Part shown: positions 33,017 to 34,800 of the stretch, in pieces
Numbering within the stretch: the first letter of the stretch is position 1
How the letters are laid out: every line of letters starts with the position of its first letter
Assembly: GCF_014837155.1 (NCBI RefSeq)
Contig: NZ_JACYHA010000031.1
Location: 1 to 34,800 of the forward strand
Reading direction: 5' to 3'
DNA from: Litchfieldia stipae
GTDB taxonomy: Bacteria > Bacillota > Bacilli > Bacillales > Bacillaceae_L
Length of the DNA: 34,800 nt
Translations under genes and position numbers: made by a program
Notes under the pieces: generated by a model
Database searches by the model: none
The model's input: only the letters and a program-made list of their open reading frames with translations
Told to the model about the DNA's origin: nothing

Positions 33017-33703
33017 ATGATAGAAATGAAGGATGTAATCAAGAAATATCCAAACGGTGTTCTCGCTGTTAATGGGATTAATATCAAGATTAAACAAGGC
33101 GAATTTGTCTATGTTGTAGGGCCAAGTGGAGCCGGAAAGTCTACTTTTATAAAAATGATGTATCGAGAAGAGAAGCCTACTTCAGGTAGTATTCAGATTA
33201 ATGGAATTGATTTAACCAAGCTAAAAGAGAAAAAAGTTCCTTATTTACGTCGTAATATTGGCGTTGTTTTTCAGGATTTCAAATTATTACCAAAATTAAC
33301 TGTGTTTGAAAATGTAGCATTTGCTCTTGAGGTTATTGAAGAGAATCCACGTAATATTAAGAAACGAGTAATGGATGTGCTAGATTTAGTTCGTTTGAAG
33401 CACAAGGCACGTTTTCTACCAGATGAATTATCAGGTGGGGAGCAGCAGCGTGTGTCAATTGCACGTTCCATTGTGAACTCTCCAGGATTGATGATTGCCG
33501 ATGAGCCTACAGGAAACTTAGATCCTGAGACCTCATGGGAAATTATGAATATCTTTGAAGAAATTAATAATCGTGGTACAACGATAGTCATGGCTACACA
33601 TAACCGTGAAATAGTTAACAAAATTAAGAAGCGTGTCATTGCCATTGAAAGTGGGAAAATTGCACGTGATGAAGCAAGGGGTGAGTATGGCTATGAAATC
33701 TAG
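33017..33703 (+). CDS. ftsE: Cell division ATP-binding protein FtsE
   Basis: ABC ATPase of 228 aa that with FtsX activates peptidoglycan hydrolases at the division or elongation site. Walker A is GPSGAGKST, the ABC signature LSGGEQQRVSIARSI, Walker B LMIADEPTGNLD, and the H-loop MATHNRE. ATG 33017 has AGGTGAT upstream. It overlaps the ftsX start by 11 bases, so the two are translationally coupled. Confidence 0.96.
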   Translation: MIEMKDVIKKYPNGVLAVNGINIKIKQGEFVYVVGPSGAGKSTFIKMMYREEKPTSGSIQINGIDLTKLKEKKVPYLRRNIGVVFQDFKLLPKLTVFENVAFALEVIEENPRNIKKRVMDVLDLVRLKHKARFLPDELSGGEQQRVSIARSIVNSPGLMIADEPTGNLDPETSWEIMNIFEEINNRGTTIVMATHNREIVNKIKKRVIAIESGKIARDEARGEYGYEI

Positions 33704-34586
33704 TACACTCATCAGGCATTTCCGTGAAAGTGTAAAGAATTTAAGTAGAAACGGCTGGATGACATTTGCCTCAGTCAGTGCAGTGACAGTGACATTATTA
33801 CTTGTAGGTGTCTTTATTGTCATCATGATGAACTTGAATAGTATGGCTACCTCGATTGAAGAGGATGTTCGTATTCGCGTTCATATTGATTTAGCAGCAA
33901 CAGCTGATGATCAAGAAACATTGTACAAGGAAATTGAAAAAATTCCACAAGTAGCAACCATTGAGTACTCTTCTAAGGAAGATGAACTGTCAAATATGAT
34001 CAAGAGCTTTGGTGAAGAAGGAAAGATATTTGAGTTATTTGAACAAAATAATCCACTTCACGATGTGTATATCATCAAAACAAAGAATCCTAGTGACATT
34101 ATGAAGGTAGCTGATGAAATTGAAACCTTCTCATATGCAGCGAAAGTGAAATATGGACAAGGGGAAATTGAGAAGATATTTGCAGCTGTGAAAATGTCAC
34201 GAAATATTGGGATCGGGTTAATTGTTGGTCTCTTGTTTACCGCGATGTTCCTCATTTCTAATACAATAAAAATTACCATTGTTGCAAGAAGAAGAGAAAT
34301 CGAAATCATGAAGCTTGTTGGAGCAACGAATGCGTTTATCCGTTGGCCATTTTTCCTAGAAGGCATGTTTATAGGTATATTAGGTTCGATCCTACCAATT
34401 GGATTAATTCTAGGAACCTATAACTATGTATATGATTTAATTCAACCAAGATTAGAAGGCACATTCCTAACCCTTCTATCATTTAACCCATTTGCTTTCC
34501 AAGTAACAGGCTTGTTACTAGCAATCGGCGCATTCATCGGTGTCTGGGGAAGCTTAATGTCCGTACGGAAGTTTTTGAAAGTCTAA
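33693..34586 (+). CDS. ftsX: Cell division membrane protein FtsX
   Basis: Protein of 297 aa with four membrane helices. The first (TFASVSAVTVTLLLVGVFIV) is followed by the extracellular loop that contacts the hydrolase or its adaptor. Then come three helices near the C-terminus, including IGLIVGLLFTAMFLIS and the FtsX/MacB motif EIEIMKLVGATNAFIRWPFF. I chose ATG 33693, 8 bases after AAGGGGTGA; ATGs at 33687 and earlier lie too close to or before that site. It overlaps ftsE. Confidence 0.94.
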   Translation: MKSSTLIRHFRESVKNLSRNGWMTFASVSAVTVTLLLVGVFIVIMMNLNSMATSIEEDVRIRVHIDLAATADDQETLYKEIEKIPQVATIEYSSKEDELSNMIKSFGEEGKIFELFEQNNPLHDVYIIKTKNPSDIMKVADEIETFSYAAKVKYGQGEIEKIFAAVKMSRNIGIGLIVGLLFTAMFLISNTIKITIVARRREIEIMKLVGATNAFIRWPFFLEGMFIGILGSILPIGLILGTYNYVYDLIQPRLEGTFLTLLSFNPFAFQVTGLLLAIGAFIGVWGSLMSVRKFLKV

Positions 34587-34621
34587 TTATAAAAGTACTA
34601 GTGGTATTAATATTGCAAGCC

Positions 34622-34700
34622 CTAGCAGACTGAATGCACGGAGACTCCCGTGGGATGCGTGGCCAAAGTGAGACCCCGCAGGAGCTTTAGCGAGGCCACT
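34622..34700. repeat. MITE-like palindromic element, copy 9 (truncated)
   Basis: CTAGCAGACTGAATG opens it, and GGATGCGTGGCCAAAGTG then AGACCCCGCAGGAGC match the others. The right third is missing after GCGAGG. Confidence 0.72.
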
Positions 34701-34741
34701 GAAAAACTATCGTTTTTTGATAACTTTAATTTCCAAAGAAA

Positions 34742-34786
34742 AAAACAAGCCTTTTTTTCTCAAATAAGATCAAAAAGGCTTGTTTT
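34742..34786. terminator. Terminator after ftsX
   Basis: AAAACAAGCCTTTTT (34742-34756) pairs over 15 bp with AAAAAGGCTTGTTTT (34772-34786). It could work in both directions. Confidence 0.75.
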
Positions 34787-34800
34787 AAAGGGGGAATTCC

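Noticed and set aside
104-34700. The recurring palindromes as a CRISPR array
   Set aside because: Copies are kilobases apart, more than 70 bases long, in two orientations and diverged. There are no regular spacers and no cas genes.

Overview
The window is a chromosomal segment of a motile Gram-positive Bacillaceae bacterium. It is AT-rich with strong AGGAGG-type ribosome binding sites. The gene order largely follows the well-known Bacillus subtilis block tagU-yvyE / degS-degU / degV / comFA-comFC / yvyF-flgM-flgN-flgK-flgL-yviE-fliW-csrA-hag / flaG-fliD-fliS-fliT / hpf / secA / prfB / yvjA-cccB / ftsE-ftsX. I cannot name the species from sequence alone.

Layout. 1-2.1 kb: leftward tagU and yvyE with a sigma-A promoter. 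2.4-4.4 kb: degS-degU and a terminator. 4.4-5.1 kb: an extra CheX-like gene bracketed by a ~28-bp inverted repeat. 5.3-8.4 kb: degV, comFA and comFC (no comFB). 8.4-13.7 kb: late flagellar genes, with sigma-D promoters before yvyF and flgM. 13.9-16.3 kb: the flagellin gene hag, with a sigma-D promoter, a CsrA-binding hairpin, and a group I intron a few codons before its end. 16.3-17.2 kb: a convergent LAGLIDADG homing endonuclease gene lying outside the intron; its sigma-A promoter has a LexA-type SOS box at the start site. 17.2-20.4 kb: a small coiled-coil gene, then flaG, fliD, fliS and fliT. 20.4-22 kb: a lipoprotein gene broken by a stop codon in its signal peptide, and a leftward HD-GYP gene with its own sigma-D promoter. 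22.3-24.4 kb: hpf behind a sigma-B promoter, a small membrane protein and a LacI-type regulator. 24.7-28.7 kb: secA and prfB, the latter with the programmed +1 frameshift. 28.7-30.9 kb: a heptad-repeat protein and a chemoreceptor. 31.2-34.8 kb: yvjA, cccB, ftsE and ftsX.

How the parts work together. DegS-DegU, sigma-D/FlgM, FliW-CsrA and the flagellar chaperones form the usual checkpoint cascade that ends at flagellin. Sigma-D-type promoters also precede an HD-GYP gene and a chemoreceptor gene, which ties c-di-GMP turnover and chemotaxis to the same regulon. At least nine copies of a ~110-190 bp palindromic MITE-like element, plus two other short repeat families, occupy the intergenic spaces.

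The most unusual part is the hag locus. The intron's 5' end re-encodes the flagellin C-terminus and stop codon with mostly synonymous codons, so unspliced mRNA still gives a full-length flagellin. The probable partner endonuclease is on the opposite strand outside the intron, under an apparent SOS operator, and its last codons are written in the hag terminator.
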